Positions 50,470-62,991 of a stretch of DNA of 64,000 bases are shown here, one piece after another. A model generated the notes under the pieces. The model saw nothing but the letters and a program-made list of their open reading frames with translations, did not search any database and had not been told where the DNA came from. This DNA is from Myoxocephalus aenaeus (Eukaryota; Chordata; Actinopteri; Perciformes; Cottidae): assembly GCA_038501785.1 (NCBI GenBank), contig JBAMJR010000070.1, positions 756,501-820,500 of the forward strand, given 5' to 3'. The first letter of the stretch is position 1. Each line of letters opens with the position of its first letter. The translations under genes and the position numbers were made by a program.

Positions 50470-50635
50470 TGTTTGTCTGTGCACTTTATCTTATATCTTA
50501 TATTTTATTGTAAATTGTTTTTTGTAAATTCTTTGTTCACTGTGTTTATTGTTGTTTATTGTCTCATGTATGCACCGCCCACCAAGACAAATTCCTCGTA
50601 CGTGTAACAAGAAAAACTGAATTCTTATCCAGAAG
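50470..50635 (+). mobile_element. LINE 3' end fragment
   Basis: It carries CTGTTTGTCTGTGCACTTTA, then TATGCACCGCCCACCAAGAC and AAATTCCTCGTACGTGTAAC. The fish LINE 3' region reads ..GCACCAAGTCAAATTCCTCGTATGTG... It is diverged and truncated. Confidence 0.6.
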
Positions 50636-51904
50636 AATCGTACCAGCTGGGTCCTGATTCTGTTATGAACACAGACATGCCCTCTATGCACTATGGCATT
50701 CAAGCGTTTCATGCTTTTAATAACAAACTTTATTTGAAGACGACCGTGCTTTCCAGGATCATTTCAACTGTCAATAACCAGAGACAGTGAGCGTGTGTGA
50801 ACTGGTTGGCGGCAATGCCAGGCGAGCAGCTGGTTCAGGCGGTGAACCCGTCAGGTCCGGCTCTTCTCCTCTCCCACCTGGCTCCACATCTGTCCATCAC
50901 TCCATCTCTATCTCTGCCTCTCATATTACCCCTCCATTATGTAACACTTTGAAATCATTGCGAGTGCAGCCGAGCAGACAACAGCGGTGAGTACCTGTTT
51001 TTCGTTGTCATAGAAATGTGATTCCTAATCAGGTTTATGGAGCAATACAATGTATTTAGCGTAATTGTGTTTGTCTCATAAGTGCACTTTGGTGCCTGCA
51101 CGGTGCAATCTAAAAATTACTGATCTTCAGAAAATGAGAATAATGACACTAAAATATTTATCAGATGTTTCATGTAATGTCAAAATAAAAGGAACAAATG
51201 TGCTTTCACCAAAAGCAAGTTTTTTTTTTAAATTTTTATAGCTATAGCTGCATTGCTACAGCTGCCTTTAAAAGAAAATTTAAATTTTGAGTTATATTGG
51301 CCCTAAAGATAAGTGATTTGCCTATCGATAGAAGCATCCTTTATTGCTCCTCTGGAAAATGTTTCAACAATGAATAATTGATGGTTGCACATCAAATTAT
51401 CTGCCAGCTGTCGCTTTGTGAACTGTGGGTCTCAATCAGAAACTTAGCATACCCTTCTTGACTTCCCATTGATATTAGACGCTCCCTGCCTGCCTGCCAA
51501 AGGATTTCAGGGTATCACACTACAACAAACAAATGTGTTATGAAATATGCAGTGCTGGGAAACATTTGGTCCCGATCACAATTAATATTCTGTCTTCATG
51601 AACATAAAGAGAATAAGAGAGGAGAGGAAGAAGAATTAGCTTTACTTTCTCATTACATAATTTCTCAAGTGTTAAGCCATCTATAAATCTGCAATGCATT
51701 ACATTATACACACAATTACTGTTTTTAGTATGCTTATACTTCACCATGATTTAACTTAACTCTGTAATTTATTATTTAAATTTAAATAATTTTTCTGAAG
51801 CAAAATTTGTCTCATACCCCTTTTGCACCAAGGCATGAACCTGTTCTTTGCGTTTCTACAGCCAAGGAACCGGTTCACGGCCAGGAAAACTGGTTCCAGT
51901 GTGA

Positions 51905-52175
51905 TGGGCAACTGTGGGTCAGTGGTGAGCAGGGTCGTCCTTCAATCAGAGGATCGGCGGTTTGATCCCCGGATCCGCTAGCCCAGGTCGATGTGTCCTT
52001 GAGCAACACACGTAACCCTAAATTGCTTCTGTCGCTGTTCTACGGTGTATGAATGGTTGATAATCCTGAGGTGGCACCTTGCATGGTAGCTCCTCTCATC
52101 AGTGTGTGAATAATGTAAGGTTAAAGCGTTTTGAGTGGTCGGAAGACTAGAAAAGCGCTGTACGGGTCCATTTAC
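51905..52175 (+). mobile_element. tRNA-derived SINE
   Basis: It has an A-box-like TGGGTCAGTGG (51915-51925) and a B-box GGTTTGATCCC (51959-51969) at tRNA-like spacing. A body follows with GTGTATGAATGGTTGATAAT, and then the tail TTTTGAGTGGTCGGAAGACT and AGAAAAGCGCTGTA. The body and tail are a widespread fish SINE consensus. The copy is diverged (for example a missing base in the usual GTAAAGCGCTTTGAG), so it is old. It sits inside another repeat. Confidence 0.8.
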
Positions 52176-52201
52176 ACCAGCACTTTGCGGGTGTAAATGG
52201 A
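52167..52201. repeat. Perfect 12-bp inverted repeat (hairpin)
   Basis: TCCATTTACACC (52167-52178) and GGTGTAAATGGA (52190-52201) are exact reverse complements around an 11-base loop. It sits at the junction between the SINE tail and the right flank of the host repeat. Confidence 0.9.
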
Positions 52202-53420
52202 CCAAGAACCGCTTAACAACAAGACCAACTAAAATGTTGTGAACGCTATTTAAAAAAAAAACTACGATTCAGTATGGATGTGAGCCAACCTTTTAGTTCG
52301 AGACAGGAGAGGAGGGGCTGCAGTAGCCATGATGAATACACTTGGCGAGGTTGCTGAAACTGTAAGGATGTTCAAACAGGGTTTAGACAGACAGTGTGCA
52401 GGGAGCTGAACAGGTCAGTGCCATCACCAGGGCCCCGGCATCTGTTCTCTGAAAACAACAAGCAGCAGGGGCATACGCGGTGTCAGCATGTCTTCCATGC
52501 ATCATCTGTCCTGATTGTATACACCTGTCAGGTGTTAATGTATTTGTGATGTTGCCAAGGTGGGACACAGGTGAAACATATTGCATCGGAGTACCACAAG
52601 GTTTTCTTTCCAGGCAAAAAAAAAAACCTGCCCTGTTTCCAAAATGATCATGCTTGATTTCTATCCTTTTTCCAACCGCCTGTTGTATAACTAGAATGGG
52701 TCATGCATGTGCTGCCTTACATTGTGTTTTTCTGTCATAAGAAATCAAATATTATATAACAAGGGATGTTAGATAAGAGTTTCTGATGTCTATCAAACCC
52801 CATCTACATTCTTCTGCTGGGCGTCGTGCAAACCTATTGGCTGGGAAGGATCATGACGAATGGTTATTTGGCTGAGAATAATTCAAAGAGACAATTGAAG
52901 CTAGAGAAACAGACTCTACAAATAATGGATGCCGAACAATGAGCTTTTGCACAGTCAAAATAATCAGATTTCCACTGTTTCTCTCAGAGCAGTATCAAAA
53001 GTATAGTAATAAAGGGCTTAATTATTTTTATCGTGTCACTTGGTTGAATGGTCTATTAAATGTGCTCCGATCCAGCGTCCACTGCTCCTAAACTGATAAC
53101 ATATTCACCCCTTTTGATTTAATTCTTGTGATAAACTGCAATGCGAGTAGTAGGAGTGGAGATGAAAGTGGGTAAAAAAGGGAGAATTTGAAGGAACTGC
53201 TGTCCCAAAATTCTCATGTGCATCACAGTTTTCTGCATTAAACCTCCAGCTGTTGACATCAGTTTAGCAGAAAAACCCTTCAGTCTGTCCCTGCAGCTCA
53301 GGCTAAAATGCTGCGTCAGTCTCGTGATAGCTTTCACTGCCTAGCTGGAGAGCATGCATGTCTTACCAATGACTTCATCACAAAGCCAAACCGTATTATT
53401 CCCCTTCAGAAAAATCCCCA

Positions 53421-53425
<5 letters not shown>

Positions 53426-53480
<55 letters not shown>
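53426..53480. repeat. (GA)n microsatellite
   Basis: Pure GA run of about 55 bp. Confidence 0.97.
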
Positions 53481-53486
<6 letters not shown>

Positions 53487-54600
53487 TGAGTGCATTTGAT
53501 CCCTGATTCAATGTTCCTAGTGTTTAATACTGTAATAATGTACCAAAGATGCTCAGAGCCACGGGGCCGGCTGTCAAACCCATCTCAGTGTTTTATATTG
53601 AGGGGAAGAGAAACTTGCCAAAAAAGTGAAGTTTTTAGTCACAACCTAATTGAACAAGCTGCGCTAGCAGGGATAAAATGAGTAAACGTCAAATTAAACT
53701 CTTTGGCAAAACCGCATGAGAGGCATAAACCTTCACGAGGACTGGAACCCCAGTGTGGACGTTAAAATGAAACAAGTTCAACCTGAAATCCTATCAGCCG
53801 TACAGCTGGGGGCGCTATATGCTAGGAGCTATTGAACTCTCCACTAAGGAGTGGAAAAAACTCACCACACTTTCACTGATGTCAAAGACTTAAGTGTTGT
53901 TGGGTGTAATTATGTGAAGTGGTAGGAAACCTGCTCACTATCAAAGGCTGAAGATGAGATATCCTGTATGTGGCCAGGAAGTCTGTTTTATTTCTAGTTG
54001 CAATAAGCGCAAAGTGCAGTGCAGCGGGAATAAATCTTCCTCTGTTTTTGTATTAAGCGGCACACGATGTTTTACAGCTCTGCTCTTCCACGTATTGCAC
54101 AGATATGTCGGCCTAAAGAACAGGCCCCCTGCATATCTACACTCAGTTGCTGTATGGATTGTCAGCATTATCGAAAAAAGATTGATTGATTTCCGAAAAC
54201 AGGTGTTAACAGAGAATCTTTATCTGTGTTATAAATGTGTCGCCTTAATTTGAAGGAACAGATCAAGCAGGAAATTATAATTCAGTGCATGTGGGTCACA
54301 GTGATCTTAATGGCTTCAGAGCAGGACGAGGGTGTTCTCTGTATCTGACAGTCATTATGTTCGCTATGACAGGCCGAGACCTTGCTGAGCACATGACAAT
54401 TATAGCACAATGTCTGTCTGTTCTGCTGACAAACGAGGTACATTTAAAAATGACTCAATTATTTTTGGATAAGCCACAGTTCCTCTGCACGCACAGTTGT
54501 TAAGCGGTGGGATGTTGCAGCATCTGATATCAGCACTGCGCCCTTAAGAACAAGCACTCGGTGCACTGCTGCTCCGGAGCGCCGTGATATACACCCTAAC

Positions 54601-54800
54601 GCTCCATCTTCCTAATTAATTTCTAATGAACGCAATTAGTTTGGCTTTAGGCCCTCTTTGGGGGCTGAGATAAGCATAGATCAGGTCTCACTGTAAACAA
54701 ATGGTAAATACAATCCAATAGGCCTACTCTACCGATATTTAAAGCTGGCAATGAAAACTCCTTCTGACTTCTTAATTATGAGTATTCTGTTCATCACGCT
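54601..54800. promoter_or_regulatory. Possible conserved noncoding element with homeodomain-type sites
   Basis: Three TAAT-core sites lie within 30 bp: CTAATTAAT at 54612, CTAATGAA at 54623 and CAATTAG at 54633. Another TAATTATG follows near 54773. The surrounding sequence has few simple repeats and no mobile-element signature. Conservation is only suspected. Confidence 0.25.
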
Positions 54801-56479
54801 CACTATCGAAGGCCTTAAGCAGTACAGCTCATAAACATTCAGAGACCACCATGAAAAGAAAAGAAAAAACCTCTCTTGACATCCAAAACCACACACAAGC
54901 TACTGAGTCTGGATGATCAGTCTTTGCAAATAAATGCTTTTTTTTTGGTGAAAATACTTCTCCGACAGAGGGGCATGCCTGAGTTATCAGTTTCATATTT
55001 AGACAGACTTTTGAAAATAAAAACAAGCTGCTTAGAGCGAACACTATTGATGTGTCCATCTTGCAAACCTGAGGCCCTTTGCCAAAAGAGACGCTCCTTC
55101 AGTGCTACTCGAGACATGATTCATTATCCATGCATGGCAAAAGGAAGCTACATTGTAAGGTTCCTTCGTGTGAAATCTTAGTTGCTGCTGGGAAACAGAT
55201 AATGTGAGAGGAGTTGATAAAAACCTCCATAACAACCACACAGGTAACTACAACCGTGGGTAAACACACTTTTATCATATCTCGTTCCACATGCACCTTT
55301 ATTAAATACACGTTGATACATGCACCTGTCTGAAGTTTATATTACCCTCTCAGCACTGAAGAAAAAGAAAAAAAACACACACAGATGAACTGTGTCCACG
55401 AAATGCCACATGCAGCCAAGAAAAAAAGGGAGAAAATGAAAAAATTATAAATATAAAAGCAAAATATGGACCAGATCTGTCTGACATTTTTACTCCTGCA
55501 ACTTTACTTTAATTTCTCTTCTTCATCTGACAGTCGCCCTCTCTATTCCTCTCCTAGGATAGCGCGTGAGAGAGAGAGAGTGAGAGAAAGAGACCTATAC
55601 ATCAGTGAGATTTAATGCCGCCTCATCCTGCTCAGCACTCGTATCACATGGTGTACATCATCAATAATCTTTACGAGCCACTGTGCCTTGGCTAAAACAC
55701 AAGGGTAATGTGTTGCTCCTGCTGGAACCACAAACTCCCAACCCGGGCATCTTGGAGCATATTGTCTGCATGTAGTTGCGTCATTAAACGTCATTAAGAA
55801 TTGAATACAGTTCTCTGGTTGAAAAGTGAAATTCAAACACAGGACGCTGGCTCAAAATAAAGTAAAGTGGCTCAGAGGACAAGAGGGAAATCCCAAAATT
55901 GCCATGGTGCTCCAGACATGCATGATGCTTCTATTTTTGAATTGGTAACTAGCATTTACTGAGCAGAGAGTGAAGCCATTCTACTCCAATGTGGATATGA
56001 CGTATCCATTTTCCTATGCAAAGTTTAGGGAACACGCAAGAAGTAAACACGGAGTGCCCTTTCTGTCCTCAATGAATAGACATTACTTTCATTTGAAGCC
56101 CTTCAAACCTCCATGTTATACCCTGTTAGGTAACTCAAAAAGTGGGTTTTGTAGTTTTACTCAAATCTCTGGTCACAGCTTTAGGGTGGTGATTAATTGC
56201 TTTTTTCAATGTTATCAAATATATGATTTATATGAGTTTAGCTAAAGGTCTCTATAAAAGTGACAATACAAGGCAGGAACATCAGTTAATGGGGAAGCAG
56301 TAGACTAACAGTGCAGTAATTGCAGTAATGTGAAGCTTAGATATTGACGACAGGAATGTATAAATCTCTTATTGTAATATCATTGTGCAACCTGAACTTT
56401 GTGTGTGTCCTGCATCCCCCGTCTTCAGCCACATCACATGCTGTGGTCATCTGACAGTAGTGTGCAGCAGGCAGTAGCT

Positions 56480-56800
56480 TCCCCACGGTGGGTCATGTGG
56501 TCCACATCTACACACCAGCCGGCAACCTCCAGTTCAGAAAAGTGAAGCCAATAAAGTCCATGAGAAAATGATCCTACTTCTTTTTTTTTACCTCAGTAAA
56601 CTTTGCACACATGAGTTCATGGTCCCAATCGCTAGTTTCAAGTCTCCTTCAATACAGTATGAAATATATTTCGTTAATTACGGTCTCATTTAGAGTAAAT
56701 TGGAAGATAAAGTTGTAGGGCTGGGCTACCTTGTGATTGACAGGTTGCTACCACAGCGTTGGGAAAACAGCTAGCCTGGCTCTGTCAAAACTAAAAAAAT
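56480..56800. repeat. Fish interspersed repeat fragment
   Basis: CAGCCGGCAACCTCCAGTTC, TCAAGTCTCCTTCAATACAG, GTGATTGACAGGTTGCTACC and CAGCTAGCCTGGCTCTGTC are phrases shared by an abundant fish repeat. The limits are approximate. Confidence 0.5.
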
Positions 56801-57514
56801 ATGTCTAAACCTTTTTTTTATTGATTACTGCACTGGTCGTTCAACAAATAGTTACAGCAATTAAGTTTTTTTTTAAGCTAACCGTCTCACTGTAGCTCCA
56901 CAGTCGTTGTTGGCACCGCTAGGTCACTAAGATATAGTTCCAGCAGGTACAACCATAACTGTGTTGGTTTCCTTTTGCTTTTAGTTTGTTTGTGTAACAA
57001 ACAGTTTAGCATCTTTATTTTCCACCTACTTCCTTATTTGATGCTTGCTACAACATTAGTTAACTTCAGCTCCACACTGAGCGCACAAACATGAGAGTGG
57101 AATCGATCTTCTCATCTAAGTCACTGCGAGAAAGGGAATTAGTATATTTCCCAAAAAGTCAAATTATTCCTTCTATTTTAACTTAACCTAGAGTTCAATT
57201 CTGGTAGAAACTCTCCCATGTCTGTTTGCTACATGGACACCAAATAATTTTAATGACAATCCTCCGAATATTCTTCTTGCAAATGATCACAGATGGGTAC
57301 CGCCAGCAACACTAAATATTAATGTTAATGAAAAATTCAGTCCCCTGAAACAATATGTCGATGTTAAAGAAATAAACACAGTGGGAGATTCAATTTGAAT
57401 CGTCTGAACTATGGAGATAAAAGTGTGTGAATATTGAGCAGTTTGTACAAAGGGCCCACAGCCATTTTTATGCACATTCACTAATTCCCACACAGACAGA
57501 AAAAACAACTGTCC

Positions 57515-57515
<1 letters not shown>

Positions 57516-57582
<67 letters not shown>
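57516..57582. repeat. (CA)n microsatellite
   Basis: Pure CA run of about 67 bp. Confidence 0.97.
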
Positions 57583-57584
<2 letters not shown>

Positions 57585-60236
57585 TACCACGTCACGTTTG
57601 CCTGAAGGGCAAAAGCGTGTAAGAGCGGAGGTTGAGACATATTGATTTCTTTGTCAACTCTTTGAGAGGAAACCCTGAGGGAGGCCTTGCATCCGCTCAC
57701 ACCCCTCGGTTGGATGAATTAACCACATTTATGCTTTGGGCTATAACACACACACATTACATTTAATTGAAAAAAAATGTAGTAGTGAGATGTCTGGTTT
57801 GAATGAATGTCATGCCACATGTTCAGTATTAGCTTTGAAGACTGCTGTGTAATCAGGCCAAACTAATAGGTCACATTGAAGTAAATATGCAAAAGATGTA
57901 GAAATGTTATTTGACTTCAACAAGTGAAAACCTTGGGAACTGAAGTCAGGGTGGGCATCACAGAGATTACGGCTTTTGTTTTATCCTTAATCTGACGCAG
58001 TCTCCTCTGCTATTTCTTTTTTAGAGCTGCACAGCCTCAGGAGTCAGGAAGAAGCAACATTGCCCCAAGCTACACTCCGAAAGAAAAACACACCAGAGGG
58101 GATTTACAATACACACTCACGAGTAGTCACATAACCAAAGCTCTTTCTTCTTGCTCAGTGGCCCAATTATTCTCTGTTTCTGTTTGAGGGATGAGTCACA
58201 TCCACTTATTTTCTTAACACACTTCCCAGGTCCATCACCTACTCTTCTTTCTTCTTGTGACTCATTGACCTCCGCGCCGGTCTTTGGGTGCTTATTGACG
58301 AACCGAAGACAAAAGCTAGTTGTCTCCCACAGCTGAGAAAACATTGTCATGGCATGACAAGGTTTCGGCATAGTCACTTCCTCACTGTGACATTTGGAGT
58401 TAAAAGTTATTTTAAAACTTTTTTAAACTCACTTAACTGACAATAGAAGTCAATAGAGGAACAAAATAATGAGGACATTACACAATTGGATAATAAATGT
58501 GGCCCCCCGGTTAATTCCTGCTGTTTTGCTGCTACTTTTATTGTTGTTTGTCCCTCTTTCGCACACTAATGAGCTAGACTGGTAAATATTTTCACAGGTG
58601 TGAAGGTTTTATTTATTTAGTTTTTTTCTCAATCATATGCAAAGGAAAGAAGATCAGCATGACATAATGCCGAGTAAATCATATAAATCCATAGTGAAAG
58701 TTTGTGATTGCTCAATCCACTGTGAGGGTGGGGGGTTTGTTTAAAAATCAACCCCCTACTTACAAGCTTCAATTTGTCAGCTCAATCACAAAAAAATGGA
58801 AGGTCTGTATAATACAAAGGAGCTCACTCCCTCAAATTCCAGTTTGGCATGGTGAAAAGCCCCTTTGAGACGTTTGTGTGGAAGAGACTTGGAAACGATC
58901 CAGTCCTGTAAAACACATGCATAAAAAGGTAATTATTTCAGAATAATTAGAATTACATATCCGTTTTGTGAGTCAATTGATGTGGAGGGGAAATACTTTT
59001 GCAATCTTAATAACTCTTGTGTGCCTGATAGTTGTCAAAGAAGACAAAACCCAGAGAGACAACTGGAGGTTTAAAGAGTCACGAGAGGCTGCAATTAAAG
59101 TAATCCCTACTCTTGGCTTCAATGTCAAAGAAATGTGCGATCACACATCCCAATCCTCAAACTCATTCCCACTACACTAAGCTGATTTTTTTCAAAAGAA
59201 AGTAAGGCAGCATCTGCGAATAATGGATACACACCACTCAGACTATCAACAGCAAGTGTTTTCAGCTAAACTGACACAGTGTACCACACAGTGAGCCTGT
59301 ACAAGCATGTCACACTTCTCTTGCCAACGATTCACGCGGTTATTGCTGATATCAACAGGTTGGAGGACACGTGTGCATTATTTCACTTGGGGCAACACTG
59401 AAATATCTTAACCTCCATCACTTGTAAACAAGCTGAAGCAACTCTGCACATTCTGATGTGGTAACAAATCTTGCAAAACCATATCAGGCAAGAAGCAACA
59501 CAACACAAGTGCTGGTGCCCGGGTCTTGATGAGTAAAGCAAAAGGCAGACGAGGCTCATGAAGCCCCCCGGTCGCGCCGCGTTGTTTCTTTTATTGACTC
59601 ACCCTCTCAATCACCTAAAAATGTGAGCGGTGACTTTATCTCAAGAGCATTTTGAAAACAAATCCTTGGACGATGGGGCATGGGATCAAAAGACCTCTAC
59701 GGTTACACAAGAGGTCAAGTATACGTTCAAGTTGATCCAGACACAAAGACAGAAAAGAGGCCTGGAGATAGCAAAGATTGATAGGAGAGCCAGAGGGCGG
59801 TTCAGTCTTTCCAGACTTTTACCTTTCCAGATGTTTTCATCAACAGTTAGCCTTGCCCTGTTAGTTTTGTACAACAGCCTGTGCTGATGTTTACATCTGT
59901 CTCTCTCATGATGGAATGTCAAAGCATTAAAGCAAGCCTATGCAACACATTCTTGCACCATTCACCAACACAACTTTTCTTAACCAGTAGCTTATGGTGG
60001 ATAACGCTAGCTAGCTAGCTAATGTTAGACATTGTGTAGAGTGTGCTCCCTTACATGTAACTTTCTCATGTAATACTATGTTACACTATGTTTTAGTACT
60101 GAAAAAAAAGTTACCTATAATCACGTTAAAGTAACAGAAGAAGGAAAGTACTAAATAGTCTTTTGAATTGGCCAGTAAACTATTATCTCTGAATGGACTA
60201 TGGTTTGCTTTGTGTAAGAGACAAAAACAAGACAGA

Positions 60237-60570
60237 GACTATATGACCAAAGTAAGTGGACGAACAGGACCTGTGCACAGAGCAAATAGATTTTAGAGTT
60301 CGGAAGCTAAAAGAGCTGCACAGATCTCTGACCTCAACCCCATCCAACACCTTTGCAAAGAACATCACAAGGCAAGCTTTATCAGTCAACATCGGTGCCC
60401 GACCTCATGTTTTTTCTGCTGTACGGTTGTATGGAGTAAATCGCTTCAGCCAGGTTTCTAATCTTGTTGAAGGCTGGAGGCTGTTATAGACTCGGTTATG
60501 GTTTATGGAACGAGATGTTCACATATGGGTGTAATGTTTAGATGTCCACATGGTTTTGCCATGTCGTGTA
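60237..60570 (+). mobile_element. Degenerate, internally deleted Tc1/mariner element with transposase remnant
   Basis: The left end ACTATATGACCAAAGTAAGT and the right end, which reads GATGTCCACATGG then TTTTGCCATGTCGTGTA, are decayed inverted repeats of the fish Tc1 type. Inside, the frame CAG ATC TCT GAC CTC AAC CCC gives QISDLNPIQHL. This matches the conserved PDLNPIE(N/H)LW segment near the C-terminal catalytic part of Tc1 transposases. Most of the transposase is missing and the rest is frameshifted, so the copy is dead. The closely related sequence for CCGACCTCA and GAGGCTGTTATAG downstream is also recognisable. Confidence 0.8.
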
Positions 60571-60904
60571 CAGAATAATAAATCAAGAATACATAGAGAC
60601 GTACACCCAGGATGAGAGACGCCTCAAGGAGTAAGACAAAATGTTGCTGAACATTGGTTTGATGCAATGCCATACAGTATCAAAAGGGAGCTGAACTTGA
60701 ACTTAGAACTCATATTATATCCTCCCTGGACAGAAGATGTCAAACGGATTTTGTTTTTCGGTGGAAGCTGGCACATTAATGCTGAAATTGGACCCTTTGG
60801 CGAGCAGCAGTCGGCTCTGAAGCTTTCACACAGTGGAAATGTCACCTGTCACACGCACTTATCGTCTGCCAGTGTGGTGTGCATCAGCTCTGTCTGACCC
60901 TCTG

Positions 60905-61140
60905 GTTCTGTGCTTTAGCTGCCGCCATGCCCTGTAACTGGCATTAGCTGGAGAGATGAGGACCTGGCACGGCCCGAGCCCGCCACATTAACCAGCTTTG
61001 TTTGCAGACAAGCCATAAGTGGATAGGGAATATGATGAGCTGCCCATTAGGCAGAAGTGAAAGGGTATTTAATTGCGCTGGCCTATTTAAAATCCAAATA
61101 CTTAAGCAGCATATGGCTTCATGTAGCCAACAGCATATAT
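60905..61140. promoter_or_regulatory. Possible conserved noncoding element
   Basis: A complex, repeat-free block between a Tc1 relic and AT-rich sequence. It contains GCATTAGC, CATTAACCAGC, TGCCCATTAGGC and a GGCCTATTTAAAATCC stretch that resembles a MEF2-type AT core. The call rests on appearance only. Confidence 0.2.
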
Positions 61141-62991
61141 ATATCAAAGGGCTGTGGAATCAGTCTACTGTATAGTTGGTTTCTAGAGAGACTGGACTGT
61201 TGAAAGCACTGCTTTTTCAATGTGTAACTTCAAAGTTACTGTCCATAACAAGAAATATAGGCTCACAGAATTCTCGCTGTCTGCAAAGTAAAAACTCACC
61301 CTCGAAATTGCACACTGGGACAGAGGCGAAATGCAGAGGATACACACAGTTCATTTATTCTTTTTGATGGTCTGCGTATATGTGTGGTGGGCGGCGATGG
61401 CATCTTTCAATAAAGGATCCAACTGCTGTCAAAACATGCCAGGAAGAAAAGGAATGAAGTGGAGGAAGATGCAAAGAGAAACAAAAGTGTAGTGTGTGTC
61501 ATTGAGAAGAAAGACAAAGAAACACATGCAGAGCGCCGATGAGCGAGGGAGGACACGAGCGCAGAAGACAGAAGAACTTAGATATATTTAGACTGTAAAA
61601 AGAGGGGTTGGGTCCAGCAGTGTTGTTTCAATGCACATTGAGGACCAAATTAACTAAAGGCACGCTGACCCAAGACCTTTGAGAAGTGAATCAGCTCTAC
61701 AGAAAGACCCGTTATTTGTGTAAAGAAGAAACTGGAAGCTACACAGACACCATCTGGTTTCCAGTACAAACCTGCCCCCTTATAACCAATAACCTGTCTT
61801 TACTGCAGGGAGGGATTCACAAGCAGACACAGCTCAAGACCTGTTGATTTCCCAGCATGCCTTGCTCACATTCCTGACCTCCTTCTGTCACTCTTTCACT
61901 TGACTCACCCCTGTTCCCTACATCTATGTCACCCCCACACTTAAACCCCCCGTACTGCTGTTTTTTTAATACAAGCTGAACAGTCAAGTGTGATTCAAGA
62001 TTGGTTTAAAAGGTCACATTTTAACGAATAGGGGGAAAAACTGCTGCTGACGGGATACTAAGAGTGCACAAATTCATCCTCCGAGCCATCTTGGTCAAGT
62101 TTCCTTTAAGAGTGTGAGAAGACTGTGATTTGACAAAACCATGAAAGCTGGCGCCCTGCAGAGTTGGGAATCTGGTGAGAAGGCCAAATGGGAATGATAA
62201 GACCACTTTCCTCAACCTCTTGGCCCCACATTTCTTAATCTGCACCCCACAGAGACCGAGGCAGTGTGATATAGTGACAGAGATCCCACGAGCAGTCCTT
62301 CTCTCTCTCTCCTCTATTAAGGCCATGTTCCCACCAACAATAGCACTGCGTCACACAATTAAGCTTCCTCGTTCATTTCAATGAGAGCAATGCATCAGCG
62401 GGATTCTGGGGAAATGCGGGATAATCCGGCAGAAGATGCAAGGTTGTCCGGGAAAAATTGTGGCCAAGCAGTGTAGGTGTGCATTCCTGATGGAATACCT
62501 TGTAAAATGAACATTGGCAATGTCAAGGGAAGTTTTTGTGCCTGATAAATCTCCAAAGTCAAGTATCTGCATTAACTTGTCACCCCCCGGCAGACCCGTT
62601 TTTTTTCTTTTTCTTTAACACTGTTATTTTTGGTCCGAATGCCTGTTAATTGCGGATGTTTGACATGAGCCTCCAATCCTTTGCCACAGGGCAGGAAGGA
62701 GATCACAGATAACCCGGGAATGCCTAATCAATACTGTCAGTGCACAATGACCTAGCATTAGAGGGGCCGCACAACAAGCAGACAAAGCCTAATCCCCTGC
62801 ATGCTGAATTGGCCAACAAATGAGATGACAGATGAGTAGAAAGAGGACACAACTGAACAACTGAAATCGGTTTATGCTCTCCTAACATGCAATCGCATTG
62901 ATTTGAAATCAAAGTGTGTTGCCTGAACTGATCATGTGAGAAAAGTAGAGCAAGTCGGCATTCAGATTATGAAGTTTGGTTCATTACTTAC

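Larger units (their letters stand above)
51815..52240. repeat. Older fish repeat hosting the SINE
   Basis: The flanks CCAAGGAACCGGTTCACGG and AACTGGTTCCAG on the left and CAGCACTTTGCGGGTGTAAA on the right look like two parts of one common fish repeat family (GGAACCGGTTC..CAGCACTTTGGCGGTG). They are separated by the SINE at 51905-52175. Confidence 0.5.

Noticed and set aside
51959..51969. True tRNA gene from the A/B boxes near 51915-51969
   Set aside because: No cloverleaf or acceptor stem can be built, and the sequence continues into a SINE body and tail.
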